A DNA stretch of 33,489 bases from Auraticoccus cholistanensis (lineage in GTDB: Bacteria > Actinomycetota > Actinomycetes > Propionibacteriales > Propionibacteriaceae): assembly GCF_009742705.1 (NCBI RefSeq), contig NZ_WPCU01000008.1:71539-105027 (forward strand). The letters are read 5' to 3'. Shown here one piece after another: positions 6,759 through 14,673 of this stretch. Position numbers and translations under genes: made by a program. How positions within the stretch are numbered: the stretch's first letter is position 1; the number at the start of each line of letters is the position of its first letter. The notes below the pieces were generated by a model. It searched no databases, was not told where the DNA came from, and worked only from the letters and a program-made list of their open reading frames with translations.

Positions 6759-7439
6759 CTAGTCGGCCACCCGGCTCAGCCGGACGCCGCGGCGACCACC
6801 CAGCACCTGCTCGGGCGGGCAGGACCGCTCCACCTGCACGCGGGCCTGCTCCAGCACCGGGGTGGTGGGGTCGAGCACCTCCAGGTACACCCGGTGCTCG
6901 GCCAGCGCGGCCACGGCGGCCTCGACGTGGTCCTCGACGTCGACCACCAGCTCACCGGCCAGGTCCTGCTCGTACAGCGGCAGCCCGCTGACGGCCAGCG
7001 CCTCGGCCACGGCGTGCCCGAGCTCGACGTGGTCGGACTGGTTGGGCTCGCCCGGGCCCCAGGCCGGGCCGTAGTAGCCGACCACCACCACGTCCGGGGC
7101 GATCCGCTCCACCGCCTCCAGCACGGCGGACCGCAGCCCCACCTCGTTGCGCAGGGCGGAGTCGGGGAAGCCGAGGAAGTGCAGGTCGTGCACCCCCACC
7201 ACCGCCGAGGAGCGTCGCTGCTCCTCCTCCCGCAGCGGTCCGGCGACCTCCGGGGCCATGCCCTGGATGCCGGCCTCGCCGCTGCTGGCCAGCACGTAGC
7301 TGACCGAGCGGCCCGAGCGGGTCCACCGCGCCACGGCCGCGGCCAGCCCGTACTCGACGTCGTCGGGGTGGGCGACCACCACGGCCGCCCGCTGCCAGTC
7401 CTCGGGGAAGGGTCTCGGCTCGCTCTCCATGGCACCCAT
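6759..7439 (-). CDS. PIG-L family N-acetylglucosaminyl-type deacetylase
   Basis: A 226-residue protein with the PIG-L/LmbE zinc-hydrolase signature: AHPDD (His24, Asp26, Asp27), an SGEAG loop, FLGFPDS, and a downstream His motif NQSDHVELGH (His137, His142) that would complete the metal site. Members remove acetyl groups from N-acetylglucosamine-containing substrates, including precursors of mycothiol, lipids and antibiotics. The protein is shorter than MshB-type mycothiol deacetylases, so I do not name a pathway. The start may be the ATG at 7439 or at 7430; neither has a clear ribosome binding site. It begins 36 bases after the YfcE-like gene and is probably co-transcribed with it. Confidence 0.86.
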   Translation of the reverse strand: MGAMESEPRPFPEDWQRAAVVVAHPDDVEYGLAAAVARWTRSGRSVSYVLASSGEAGIQGMAPEVAGPLREEEQRRSSAVVGVHDLHFLGFPDSALRNEVGLRSAVLEAVERIAPDVVVVGYYGPAWGPGEPNQSDHVELGHAVAEALAVSGLPLYEQDLAGELVVDVEDHVEAAVAALAEHRVYLEVLDPTTPVLEQARVQVERSCPPEQVLGGRRGVRLSRVAD

Positions 7440-7475
7440 GGTGCACCGGCCCCCCCGGCGGCGGCAGGCCCCGGC

Positions 7476-7979
7476 TCAGCGCTCGACCGGCACGAAGGTG
7501 ACCTCGCGCAGCGTCCCGGCGTCGGCGACCGCGGTGGCCATGGTGCAGCGGGGCTGACGGCGCCGGTCGGTGGGCGAGCCCGGGTTGAGCAGCCGCAGCC
7601 CGCCCGGGGTGGTGGTGTCCCAGGGGATGTGGCTGTGGCCGAAGACCAGCACGTCGGTGGCCGGGAAGGCCTGCTCGCAGCGCGCCTCACGTCCCCGCGC
7701 GGCACCGGTCTCGTGGGTGACCGCGATCCGCACGCCGTCCACCTCGGCGCGGGCCACCTCCGGCAGCCGGGCCCGCAGCCCGGGGCCGTCGTTGTTGCCC
7801 CAGACCGCCAGCAGCGCCCGCGACCTCTGCTCGAGCTCGTCCAGCAGGGCCTCCTCCACCCAGTCACCGGCGTGCACCACCAGGTCGGCCTCCGCGACCG
7901 CCCGCCAGACCTGCTCGGGCAGCCGCCGGGCGCGCCGTGGGACGTGGGTGTCGGCCAGCAGCAGCAGCCGGGTGCTCAT
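7476..7979 (-). CDS. YfcE/MJ0936-type metallophosphodiesterase
   Basis: A 167-residue calcineurin-like phosphoesterase with every expected metal ligand: Asp10-x-His12, Asp39 (HAGDW), Asn62 (GNND), His89, and His115-x-His117 (FGHSH), then the family-typical NPGSP. The length and NPGSP place it in the small YfcE/MJ0936 subgroup, dimeric enzymes that hydrolyse phosphodiesters in vitro with Mn2+; the physiological substrate is unknown. The ATG at 7979 has GGAGG seven or so bases upstream. It lies downstream of the superoxide dismutase but is separated from it by a terminator-like hairpin (7999-8031). Confidence 0.9.
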   Translation of the reverse strand: MSTRLLLLADTHVPRRARRLPEQVWRAVAEADLVVHAGDWVEEALLDELEQRSRALLAVWGNNDGPGLRARLPEVARAEVDGVRIAVTHETGAARGREARCEQAFPATDVLVFGHSHIPWDTTTPGGLRLLNPGSPTDRRRQPRCTMATAVADAGTLREVTFVPVER

Positions 7980-7998
7980 CGCGACCTCCGGGTACGCG

Positions 7999-8031
7999 TC
8001 GGGGGCCGCACCCGACCGGTGCGACCCCCGA
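7999..8031 (-). terminator. Terminator of the superoxide dismutase gene
   Basis: Two 14-base arms (7999-8012 and 8018-8031) pair with a single mismatch around a five-base loop, 12 bases after the sodA stop on the minus strand. No U tract follows. It separates sodA from the YfcE-like gene. Confidence 0.75.
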
Positions 8032-8043
8032 GGGTGGGAAGGA

Positions 8044-8661
8044 TCAGACCAGGCCCACGGTGGCGGTGCGGGCGGCGGTGAAGCGCTGGGCGGCGTCGGC
8101 CCAGTTCACCACGTTCCACCAGGCGCTCACGTAGTCGGCCTTGACGTTCTTGTACTGCAGGTAGAAGGCGTGCTCCCACATGTCGAGCTGCAGCACGGGC
8201 ACCTGGCCGACCGGCACGTTGCCCTGCTGGTCGTAGAGCTGGAACATGTTGAGCCGCTGGCCCAGCGCGTCCCAGGCCAGCACCGACCAGCCGGAGCCCT
8301 GGATGCCGGCGGCGTTGGCCGCGAACTGGGCCCGGAATCCGTCGAACCCGCCGAAGAACTCGTCGATCGCGGCCGCCAGCTCGCCGTCGGGCTCGCCGCC
8401 GCCGTCGGGGGACATGTTCTTCCAGAACACCGAGTGGTTGACGTGGCCACCCAGGTTGAAGGCCAGGTCCTTCTCCAGCTTGTTGATGTTGGCGAAGTCG
8501 CCGGCGGCGCGGGCCTCCGCCATCTTCTCCAGGGCCGTGTTCGCCCCCGCCACGTAGGTGGCGTGGTGCTTGCTGTGGTGCAGCTCCATGATCTCCGGCG
8601 CGATGTGCGGGGCCAGCGCGCTGTAGTCGTAGGGCAGGTCGGGCAGGGTGTAGACCCCCAT
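8044..8661 (-). CDS. sodA: Superoxide dismutase, Fe/Mn family
   Basis: A 205-residue protein matching Fe/Mn superoxide dismutase along its whole length. The four metal ligands are His28 (ELHHSKHH), His76 ([10 protein letters not shown]), Asp160 and His164 ([12 protein letters not shown]), the same positions as in the mycobacterial enzyme. The FQLYDQQGN segment has Gln where some homologues have His, so metal preference cannot be called from sequence. It converts superoxide to hydrogen peroxide and oxygen in the cytosol, although some actinobacterial homologues are exported without a signal peptide. The ATG at 8661 is preceded by AGGAGG. A possible -10 box TAGAGT lies at 8699-8704, minus strand. 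Confidence 0.97.
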   Translation of the reverse strand: MGVYTLPDLPYDYSALAPHIAPEIMELHHSKHHATYVAGANTALEKMAEARAAGDFANINKLEKDLAFNLGGHVNHSVFWKNMSPDGGGEPDGELAAAIDEFFGGFDGFRAQFAANAAGIQGSGWSVLAWDALGQRLNMFQLYDQQGNVPVGQVPVLQLDMWEHAFYLQYKNVKADYVSAWWNVVNWADAAQRFTAARTATVGLV

Positions 8662-8698
8662 GGTTCCTCCTGGTTCGGCGTACGTACGTCCGAGGTCG

Positions 8699-8704
8699 AC
8701 TCTA
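8699..8704 (-). promoter_or_regulatory. Putative -10 box of sodA
   Basis: TAGAGT on the minus strand, 37 bases before the sodA ATG. The leader contains the palindromic stretch ACGTACGT (about 8682-8689) and an AGGAGG ribosome binding site. No convincing -35 box is visible. Confidence 0.35.
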
Positions 8705-8757
8705 GCGAGCCGCCGCCGCACGGCGGGGGCGGGTGGCCGGGCTGCGCGGGCCCGCTC

Positions 8758-9315
8758 TCAGTCCTCGTCGGTGAGGATGCGCTGGAACAGCCGGTGGTCC
8801 TGCCACCGCCCGGCGATCCGCAGGTAGCGCTCGGCGACGCCGATCGGGGTGAAGCCGCAGCGGGTCAGCACCCGCTGCGAGGCGGCGTTGTGCAGCAGCG
8901 TGCCGGCCTGCAGCCGGTGCAGCCGGAGGTGGTCGCGGCTCAGCTCGCAGGTGGCCCGCACGGCCTCGGTCATCAGCCCCCGACCGGCGAGCCCCGCGTC
9001 CACCCAGTAGCCCAGGTTCGCGCTCTGGAAGGAGCCGCGGATCGTCCCCGAGACGTTCACCACGCCGACCACCTCCTCCTCGGCGCCGGTGCCGCTCACC
9101 AGCACGAGGGGGAGCCCGTCCCCGGCCTCGGCCGCCCGCAGCCGGGTCAGGGTGTCCTGGCGCTGCGCCTGCTCGGTGAACCACGACGGCTCGCGGGCGG
9201 GGTCCCAGGGGGCCAGGTGCTCGCGGTTGCGGACGTAGGCCCGCGCCAGCGCGGCGGCGTCGCCGCGGGTGCGCAGCCGCAGCCGGACGCCGTCGGCCAG
9301 CAGGCGCGTCATCAC
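8758..9315 (-). CDS. GNAT acetyltransferase, RimJ/RimL-like
   Basis: A 185-residue protein of the acetyltransferase_3 group. It has the N-terminal LRLRTRGDAAALARAYVRNREHLAPWDP region typical of ribosomal-protein alanine N-acetyltransferases, a VVGVVNVSG beta strand, the acetyl-CoA pyrophosphate loop in GYWVDAGLAGRGLMTEAV, and the C-terminal NAASQRVLTRCGFTPIGVAERYLRIAGRWQDHRLF. RimJ-like members acetylate protein N-termini or small molecules; the substrate is unknown. The start is GTG 9315 or the adjacent ATG 9312. TACGCT (9322-9327) would be a -10 box placing the transcript start at the GTG, so it may be leaderless. Confidence 0.88.
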   Translation of the reverse strand: MMTRLLADGVRLRLRTRGDAAALARAYVRNREHLAPWDPAREPSWFTEQAQRQDTLTRLRAAEAGDGLPLVLVSGTGAEEEVVGVVNVSGTIRGSFQSANLGYWVDAGLAGRGLMTEAVRATCELSRDHLRLHRLQAGTLLHNAASQRVLTRCGFTPIGVAERYLRIAGRWQDHRLFQRILTDED

Positions 9316-9360
9316 CCCGGGAGCGTAGCCCGGCGCCTCGCCACCTCCTCGGCGCAGGGG

Positions 9361-10188
9361 TCAGCGCACCCGCCCGGCGCGCCGCAGCACGGCCAGCACG
9401 GCGGGGCCGAGCAGCAGCAGGGCCACCGTGTTCGTCACCGCCCGGCCGGTGTCCCAGCCGGCGGTGGAGGTGATCAGCGCGTAGGCGGCGAACCGGCGCA
9501 GGTTCTCCGCCGCCGGAGCCCCGGGGAGGTGGTCCAGCGGTCCCGGCGCCCCGGGGGCGGCCTGCGCGACCAGCGGCCAGGACCACAGGCTCATCAGCAG
9601 CCCGAAAGCGTAGGCGGAGACGACGCCGTAGCCCACCAGCCAGGCCAGCTCGGCGCGGCCGCGGGCCCGGCGCGGGAGCAGCCCGGCCCCCATCCCCACC
9701 CAGGCCGCGGCGACCATCTGGAACGGCAGCCACGGGCCGACGCCGGCGGTGAGCAGCGCCGAGGCGAACAGCGAGGTGCAGCCGAGCAGGAAGCCGAACG
9801 CGGGACCGAACACCCGCCCCGCCAGCACGAGCGTGAAGAACACCGACTCCACCCCCGCGGTCCCGGCCCCCAGCGTCGGCCGCAGCGCGGCGTTGAGGGC
9901 CGAGAGCACGCCCAGCACGGCGAGCGTGCGGGAGTCCAGGCCGTGCTCGGTCAGCTGGGCCAGCACCAGCAGCACGACCAGCGGCAGCAGCAGCGCCAGC
10001 AGCCACGGGGCGTCCGCAGCGGCCCCGGAGCGGGCCGGCAGCCAGAACGGCCACAGCAGCAGGGCCAGCGCCACCGCGCTGGCCACCGCGACGACCAGCG
10101 CCGACCAGCCGCGCAGCCGGACCCCGACGGTGCCGACCCCCACGTCGAGCACCGGCAGGTCCTGCGGCGCCGGAGTCTGCCGGCTCAC
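9361..10188 (-). CDS. ECF transporter S component (probable cobalamin-related substrate binder)
   Basis: A 275-residue, highly hydrophobic protein with about seven to eight membrane segments. The region RTLAVLGVLSALNAALRP, then VFFTLVLAGRVFGPAFGFLLGCTSLFASALLTAGVGPWLPFQMV, is the usual S-component pattern, where the substrate is bound in the membrane. It starts with GTG whose GTGA overlaps the ATPase stop, so the two are translationally coupled. It is the last gene of a T-ATPase-S cassette controlled by a cobalamin riboswitch, which suggests cobalamin or a corrinoid precursor as substrate (CbrT-like). That substrate is inferred from the riboswitch only; cobalt is an alternative, though CbiM/CbiN-type components are absent. 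Confidence 0.82.
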   Translation of the reverse strand: MSRQTPAPQDLPVLDVGVGTVGVRLRGWSALVVAVASAVALALLLWPFWLPARSGAAADAPWLLALLLPLVVLLVLAQLTEHGLDSRTLAVLGVLSALNAALRPTLGAGTAGVESVFFTLVLAGRVFGPAFGFLLGCTSLFASALLTAGVGPWLPFQMVAAAWVGMGAGLLPRRARGRAELAWLVGYGVVSAYAFGLLMSLWSWPLVAQAAPGAPGPLDHLPGAPAAENLRRFAAYALITSTAGWDTGRAVTNTVALLLLGPAVLAVLRRAGRVR

Positions 10189-11771
10189 GAGGGGCTCCCG
10201 GCAGCGGTCAGCAGCTCGGCCACCGTCAGGTAGCGCAGCGGGGACATCACCCGGGCCACCTGGGTGGCCAGCAGCGGTGAGTCGGCCAGCACGTCGCGGA
10301 CCGGCCCGTCGCCCACCACCTCGCCGTCGGCCAGCACCACCACCCGCGAGCAGGTCCGGGCCACGAACTCCACGTCGTGGCTGGCCAGCACGACGACGTG
10401 CCCGCGTCGGGCCAGCTCGGCGACCTGCCGGGTCAGGGTGGCCTTGGCGGCGGCGTCCAGGCCCCGGGTGGGCTCGTCCAGCAGCACCACCGGCGGCGAG
10501 CCCGCCAGCTGCAGGGCCAGCACGAGCGCCAGCTTCTGGCCCTCGGAGAGGTCGCGGGGGTGCTGGCCGGGGTCGACGTCGGGCACCAGCTCGGCGAGGG
10601 CGGCCAGCGTGCTGCCGGCCGGCAGACCGGCCTGCTCGTCGGCGTCGGCGCACTCCTCGGCCACGGTCTCCAGGTAGAGCAGGTCGGCCGGGGTCTGCGG
10701 CACCAGCGCGACCTGGCCGCGCCCGGGCCTGCCGTCGACGCGCACCGTGCCGGCCTGCCGGGGCCCGGCGCCGTGCAGCGCCCACAGCAGCGAGGACTTG
10801 CCCGAGCCGTTGCGCCCCACCAGCGCGCACACCTGACCGCGCGGCACGGCCAGGTCGACGCCGGCGACGGCCACCTGCCGGCCGTGGCGCACGAGGACGC
10901 CGCGGGCGTCGAGGCCCTGGTCGGCGACCGGGGCGGGCAGCGGCGGGTCGGCCGGCGGCGGGCCCAGCCGCGACCGCAGCCCGGCGGCCCGGCGGCGGGC
11001 GTCGCGCACGTGCAGCGGCACCGGTGCCCACCCCAGCCGGCGGCCCAGCTCCAACACCGGCGGCACCGAGCCCGCCTCGGGCAGCAGGTCGGCGGGGGCC
11101 CCGTCGCGCACCCGCCCGTCTGGCAGCACCGCGACGACCCGGTCGCAGGCCTCGACCACCCGCTCCACCCGGTGCTCGGCCACCAGCACGGTGGTGCCCA
11201 GGTCGTGCACCAGCCGCCGCAGCAGCGCGACCACCTCCTCGGCGGCCACCGGGTCCAGCGCGGAGGTCGGCTCGTCCAGCACCAGCAGCCGTGGCTGCAG
11301 GGTGAGCACGCTGCCGATCGCCACCCGCTGCTGCTCGCCGCCCGACAGCGTCGTCAGCGCCCGCGACCTCAGGTGCGCGATGCCCAGCAGGTCCAGGGTC
11401 TCCTCGACGCGGACCCGCATCCGCTCCGGCGCCACGCCCAGCTGCTCCATCCCGTAGGCGAGCTCCTCCTCGACGGTGTCGGTGACGAAGCCGGCCAGCG
11501 GGTCCTGACCCACCCGGCCGACCCGGTCGGCCAGCTCGCGGGGGCTGGCCAGCGTGACGTCGGCGCCGTCGAGGAGGATGCGCCCCACCCGTCGCCCGGC
11601 GGTGAAGCGCGGGACCAGGTTGTTGACCGAGCCGAGCAGGGTCGACTTGCCGCTGCCGGTGCGGCCCACCACCAGCGCCAGCTCGCCCTCGGGCAGCTCG
11701 AGGCAGACGTCGGACAGGGTGTCGCGCTCCGCCCCGGGGTAGCGCACCGTCAGGTGCTGGATGCTCAGCAC
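10185..11771 (-). CDS. ECF transporter ATPase, two ABC domains fused
   Basis: A 528-residue protein containing two ATP-binding cassettes. The first has Walker A GRTGSGKST (36-44), signature LSGGEQ (142-147) and LLVLDEPTSALD. The second has Walker A GRNGSGKSS (319-327), a modified signature LSEGQ (408-412) and VVLLDEPTRGLD. The fusion replaces the separate A and A' subunits of ECF transporters and powers uptake through the T component. The GTG at 11771 has GGAGG four bases upstream and lies 16 bases after the T-component stop; an ATG at 11828 in the same frame would overlap that gene and add residues with no homology. Together with its neighbours it forms one vitamin-uptake complex. Confidence 0.93.
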   Translation of the reverse strand: MLSIQHLTVRYPGAERDTLSDVCLELPEGELALVVGRTGSGKSTLLGSVNNLVPRFTAGRRVGRILLDGADVTLASPRELADRVGRVGQDPLAGFVTDTVEEELAYGMEQLGVAPERMRVRVEETLDLLGIAHLRSRALTTLSGGEQQRVAIGSVLTLQPRLLVLDEPTSALDPVAAEEVVALLRRLVHDLGTTVLVAEHRVERVVEACDRVVAVLPDGRVRDGAPADLLPEAGSVPPVLELGRRLGWAPVPLHVRDARRRAAGLRSRLGPPPADPPLPAPVADQGLDARGVLVRHGRQVAVAGVDLAVPRGQVCALVGRNGSGKSSLLWALHGAGPRQAGTVRVDGRPGRGQVALVPQTPADLLYLETVAEECADADEQAGLPAGSTLAALAELVPDVDPGQHPRDLSEGQKLALVLALQLAGSPPVVLLDEPTRGLDAAAKATLTRQVAELARRGHVVVLASHDVEFVARTCSRVVVLADGEVVGDGPVRDVLADSPLLATQVARVMSPLRYLTVAELLTAAGSPS

Positions 11772-11787
11772 GTCGCCTCCGCGGCCG

Positions 11788-12978
11788 TCACGACAACCCT
11801 CCGGCGGCGGCCCGCGGGAGCTGGGCACCGGTGAGCGCGGGCGGCGGGGTCAGCAGCGCCGGCAGCAGCGCCAGCACCGGGGCCAGCACCAGGGCGGGCG
11901 TCAGCGACGGCCAGGCCCGCACCCCGGGCAGCAGCACGCCGGCCTCCGGTCCGCGGGCCACCAGCTGCACCACCGCGAAGCAGGCCAGCCCGCTCAGCAG
12001 CGTCGTCCACTCGGCGGCGCGCATCCGGTCGGGCCGGTGCCGGGTGCGGACCACCGCCCGGCCCGCCGAGCGGAACCCCAGCGCCGCCGCGGCCAGTCCG
12101 GCCAGCAGCACCAGCAGGCCGGGGTCGAGCTGGGCCCAGGCGGCCTCGGCGGGGTACCACCGCCAGGTGGGCAGGGCCGCCGAGAGGACGGCGAAGGCGC
12201 CGTAGCCCAGCAGCACGACCGACGTCACGAGCAGGGTGCCGGTGACCAGCCGCCGGCCCCGGCTGGTGCCGGCCTGGCGGCCGTAGCCGCGGGCGTCCAT
12301 CGAGGCGGCCAGCTGCAGCGAGCGGTCCAGGGCGTCGGTCAGCACGGGGACCACCACGGCGCGCACCACCCGGTGGCGGTGCCGCACCCCCCGACCGGCC
12401 GGGGTCGCGCGCAGCAGCCGCGCGCGCCGCACCCGCAGCACCGAGTCGGCCAGCTGGGCGAAGACGGTGACGGCCACCACCAGCACCGCGCCGACCTCGT
12501 AGAGCGCCCCGGGGACCGCGGCCAGCAGCCGCTTCGGGTTGGCCAGCGCGTTGGCGGCTCCCACGCACACCACCACCGCGCCCAGCCGCAGCCCGTCCTG
12601 CAGCCCCTGCAGCACGGCGTCGGAGGTGACGTCGCCGAGCAGCCGCAGCCCGCCGGGCCACAGCGCCGGCAGCTCGGGCAGCGGGAGCAGCACCGCACCG
12701 CCCTCGCCGCCACCGAGCAGCACCCGGTACAGCACGCGCACCACCACCAGGAACACCGCGAGCAGCAGGTAGAGCCGGAACGAGGAGGCCCACGGGCCGT
12801 CGCCCCGGCGCAGCGACACCACCGCGACCACGACGGCCACCAGCAGCACCAGCAGCAGCGGGTTGGTGGTCTGGCTGGCGGCCGCGGCGGTGCCCAGCGA
12901 CCAGCCCCACCACGCGGCCGGGTGCAGGGAGCGCGGGACCCGGGCGAGGGACCAGCGGTCCCGCAGCGTGCCCGGCAT
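11788..12978 (-). CDS. ECF transporter T component (CbiQ family)
   Basis: A 396-residue membrane protein of the EcfT/CbiQ type. It has N-terminal membrane helices (ASQTTNPLLLVLLVAVVVAVV), a ANALANPKRLLAAVP segment, and the cytosolic coupling region containing the Ala-Arg-Gly motif (SMDARGYGR, Arg230) by which T components grip the ATPases. It extends about 100 residues beyond classic CbiQ with three to four further hydrophobic helices, as in other actinobacterial versions. The ATG at 12978 has GAGGA six bases upstream. It is the first gene after the cobalamin riboswitch, and the fused ATPase follows after 16 bases. Confidence 0.9.
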   Translation of the reverse strand: MPGTLRDRWSLARVPRSLHPAAWWGWSLGTAAAASQTTNPLLLVLLVAVVVAVVSLRRGDGPWASSFRLYLLLAVFLVVVRVLYRVLLGGGEGGAVLLPLPELPALWPGGLRLLGDVTSDAVLQGLQDGLRLGAVVVCVGAANALANPKRLLAAVPGALYEVGAVLVVAVTVFAQLADSVLRVRRARLLRATPAGRGVRHRHRVVRAVVVPVLTDALDRSLQLAASMDARGYGRQAGTSRGRRLVTGTLLVTSVVLLGYGAFAVLSAALPTWRWYPAEAAWAQLDPGLLVLLAGLAAAALGFRSAGRAVVRTRHRPDRMRAAEWTTLLSGLACFAVVQLVARGPEAGVLLPGVRAWPSLTPALVLAPVLALLPALLTPPPALTGAQLPRAAAGGLS

Positions 12979-13074
12979 CAGGTGTCCTCGTTCTGCCGCG
13001 GTCACGACACGCCCGTGCGGCAGGACCGCTGACCGGGCTCGTCCCGCGGACCACGGCGGGTGGTGGTGAGCCGG

Positions 13075-13180
13075 GGCGGTGCAGGCACTCCGGCTCCGCC
13101 GTCGAGGACGGCGACACGGTTGCGGGCCAGCGTCGGGTTCGCACCGACTTCCCCTGCAGGCGCCCCTGGATGTCGGGGGC
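13075..13180 (-). promoter_or_regulatory. Cobalamin riboswitch upstream of the ECF cassette
   Basis: Read on the minus strand, this leader contains the conserved cobalamin-aptamer core in order: GCAGGGGAAG, then TCGGTGCGAACCCGACGCTGG, CCCGCAACCGTG, and a B12-box-like sequence GAGCCGGAGTGCCTGC (13096-13081). The 5' GCAGG and 3' CCTGC arms pair. A second copy of CCGGCTC (13074-13068) directly after the B12 box can pair with its GAGCCGG (13096-13090), a candidate switching helix. The ribosome binding site of the T component lies about 90 bases further on. Known members of this class lower expression when cobalamin is bound. No other cobalamin gene is in the window. Confidence 0.93.
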
Positions 13181-13194
13181 AACGTACCAACCCG

Positions 13195-13219
13195 GCCCCG
13201 GGCCGGACCAGCCCGGGGC
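13195..13219 (-). terminator. Terminator after the trmB-truA-methyltransferase operon
   Basis: GCCCCGGGC (13195-13203) and GCCCGGGGC (13211-13219) pair perfectly around a seven-base loop, directly after the methyltransferase stop at 13223. It separates this operon from the riboswitch leader that starts a few bases later. TGGTACGTT right after it on the minus strand resembles an extended -10 box for the riboswitch transcript. Confidence 0.7.
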
Positions 13220-13222
13220 GGC

Positions 13223-13822
13223 TCAGCCCCCGGCGGGGGAGACCTCCAGGACCCGGAACCCCTTCGCGCTCGCGGTCCGGCGGCAGGGGTGGCCGCGCTC
13301 GTCCAGCCAGCGCTGCAGCGAGTCCGCCCCCAGGTTCCGACCGACCACCAGCCGGGCCACCCCGGTGGGGGTCAGCCGCGGCAGCCACTGCAGCAGCAGC
13401 TCGTGCAGGGCCTCCTTGCCCACCCGGATGGGCGGGTTGGACCAGATCTCGTCGTAGCGGGCGTCGGCGTCCACCTGCTCGGGGGTCATCACCCGCACCC
13501 GGTCGCCCACCCCGGCCCGGGCCGCGTTGTCGCGGCAGAGCCCCAGCGCGCGGGTGTTGACGTCGACGGCGTCCACCGTCGCCCGAGGCAGCTCGGCGGC
13601 CAGCGCGATCGCGATCGGCCCCCAGCCGCAGCCCAGGTCCAGCAGCCGGCGGGACGCCGGGTCGGGGCGGTGGCTGCGCAGCAGCACCCCCGTGGCCAGG
13701 TCCAGCCCCTGCCCGGCGAACACCCCGTTCGCCGTCTGCAGCTCCCAGCGGCGGCCCCACACCTCCACGGCGACGTCGCGGCGGCGCTCCGGGCCCTCCG
13801 GCGTCTCGAAGTAGTGGCTCAC
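13223..13822 (-). CDS. Class I methyltransferase, RsmC-like (rRNA/tRNA guanine-N2 type)
   Basis: A 199-residue protein with the small methyltransferase (MTS) domain. It begins with HYFETPEG, has the SAM-binding motif I LDLGCGWGPIA (61-71), an acidic motif II (DAVDVN), and the catalytic NPP (129-131, WSNPPIRVGKEALHELL) of amino-directed N-methyltransferases. RsmC methylates G1207 of 16S rRNA in E. coli; that enzyme is about twice as long because it carries a duplicated domain, whereas single-domain versions are usual in actinobacteria. Its GTG overlaps the truA stop by four bases (GTGA), so it is coupled to two RNA-modification genes, which supports an RNA substrate. Confidence 0.88.
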   Translation of the reverse strand: MSHYFETPEGPERRRDVAVEVWGRRWELQTANGVFAGQGLDLATGVLLRSHRPDPASRRLLDLGCGWGPIAIALAAELPRATVDAVDVNTRALGLCRDNAARAGVGDRVRVMTPEQVDADARYDEIWSNPPIRVGKEALHELLLQWLPRLTPTGVARLVVGRNLGADSLQRWLDERGHPCRRTASAKGFRVLEVSPAGG

Positions 13823-14673
13823 TCCTCGCCCTCCACGTCCTCGTCGTCCACCGCCACCGGGCCGCGGACGCTGCGCGCCTCCTCCGCCCGGCTGGCCAGC
13901 TCGTCGTCGGGCGGGTAGCGCACCTCCTCCAGGGTGAGCCCGCGGGCGGGCATCACCTGCACCTGGTAGTGCCGTCGCCCGCTGGCGGCCACGGCGGCGA
14001 GCCAGCCGGGGTCGCGCTGACCGGTCGCCACGGCGGTCAGCGCCCCGACCAGCGAGCGGACCATCGAGTGGCAGAAGGCGTCCGCGCGGACGGTCACCTC
14101 CACCCGGCTGCCGAGCGGGCCGGCGCACACCCGGCGGGCCTCGACGTCCTGCAGCGTGCGGATGGTGGTGGCGCCGGCCCGTCGCCGGCAGAAGGGGGCG
14201 AAGTCGTGCAGGCCGAGCAGCGTGGCCGCGGCCTGGTTGAACCGGTCCACGTCGATCTCGCGGCGGATCTCGGCGACGTGCCCGCGCTGCAGCGGGTCGC
14301 CGACCCGGTCGCCGTCCACCAGCCGGTAGACGTAGCGGCGCCAGAGGGCGGAGAAGCGGGCGTGGAAACCCGGCGGTGCCTCCCGCAGCCCCAGCACCGC
14401 CACGTCGCCGGGCAGCACGCGCCGCAGCCGGCGCAGCAGCGTGGCGGGGTCGGTGCCGGTGGGCAGGTCGACGTGGGCCACCTGCGCCCGGGCGTGGACG
14501 CCGGCGTCGGTGCGGCCGGCGCAGACCAGGCCGACCGGCCGGTCGAGCCGCAGCACGGTGGTGGTCCAGTGCTCGACCTCGCCCTGCACGGTGCGCTGCC
14601 CGGGCTGCACCGCCCACCCCAGGAAGTCCGTGCCGTCGTAGGCCAGGTCCATCCGCATCCGGGTGGTGCCCAT
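13819..14673 (-). CDS. truA: tRNA pseudouridine(38-40) synthase
   Basis: A 284-residue protein with the TruA core: RMDLAYDGTDFLGWAVQ at the N-terminus, catalytic Asp56 in CAGRTDAGVHA, the SALWRRYVYRL strand, and DAFCHSMVRSLVGAL. It isomerises uridines 38-40 of the anticodon stem-loop. The C-terminus carries an extra acidic tail after the YPPDD region. The ATG at 14673 shares one base with the trmB stop (TGATG), indicating coupling. In many bacteria truA follows rplQ or precedes rplM; here it lies inverted about 9 kb from rplQ and clustered with trmB. Confidence 0.97.
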   Translation of the reverse strand: MGTTRMRMDLAYDGTDFLGWAVQPGQRTVQGEVEHWTTTVLRLDRPVGLVCAGRTDAGVHARAQVAHVDLPTGTDPATLLRRLRRVLPGDVAVLGLREAPPGFHARFSALWRRYVYRLVDGDRVGDPLQRGHVAEIRREIDVDRFNQAAATLLGLHDFAPFCRRRAGATTIRTLQDVEARRVCAGPLGSRVEVTVRADAFCHSMVRSLVGALTAVATGQRDPGWLAAVAASGRRHYQVQVMPARGLTLEEVRYPPDDELASRAEEARSVRGPVAVDDEDVEGEE

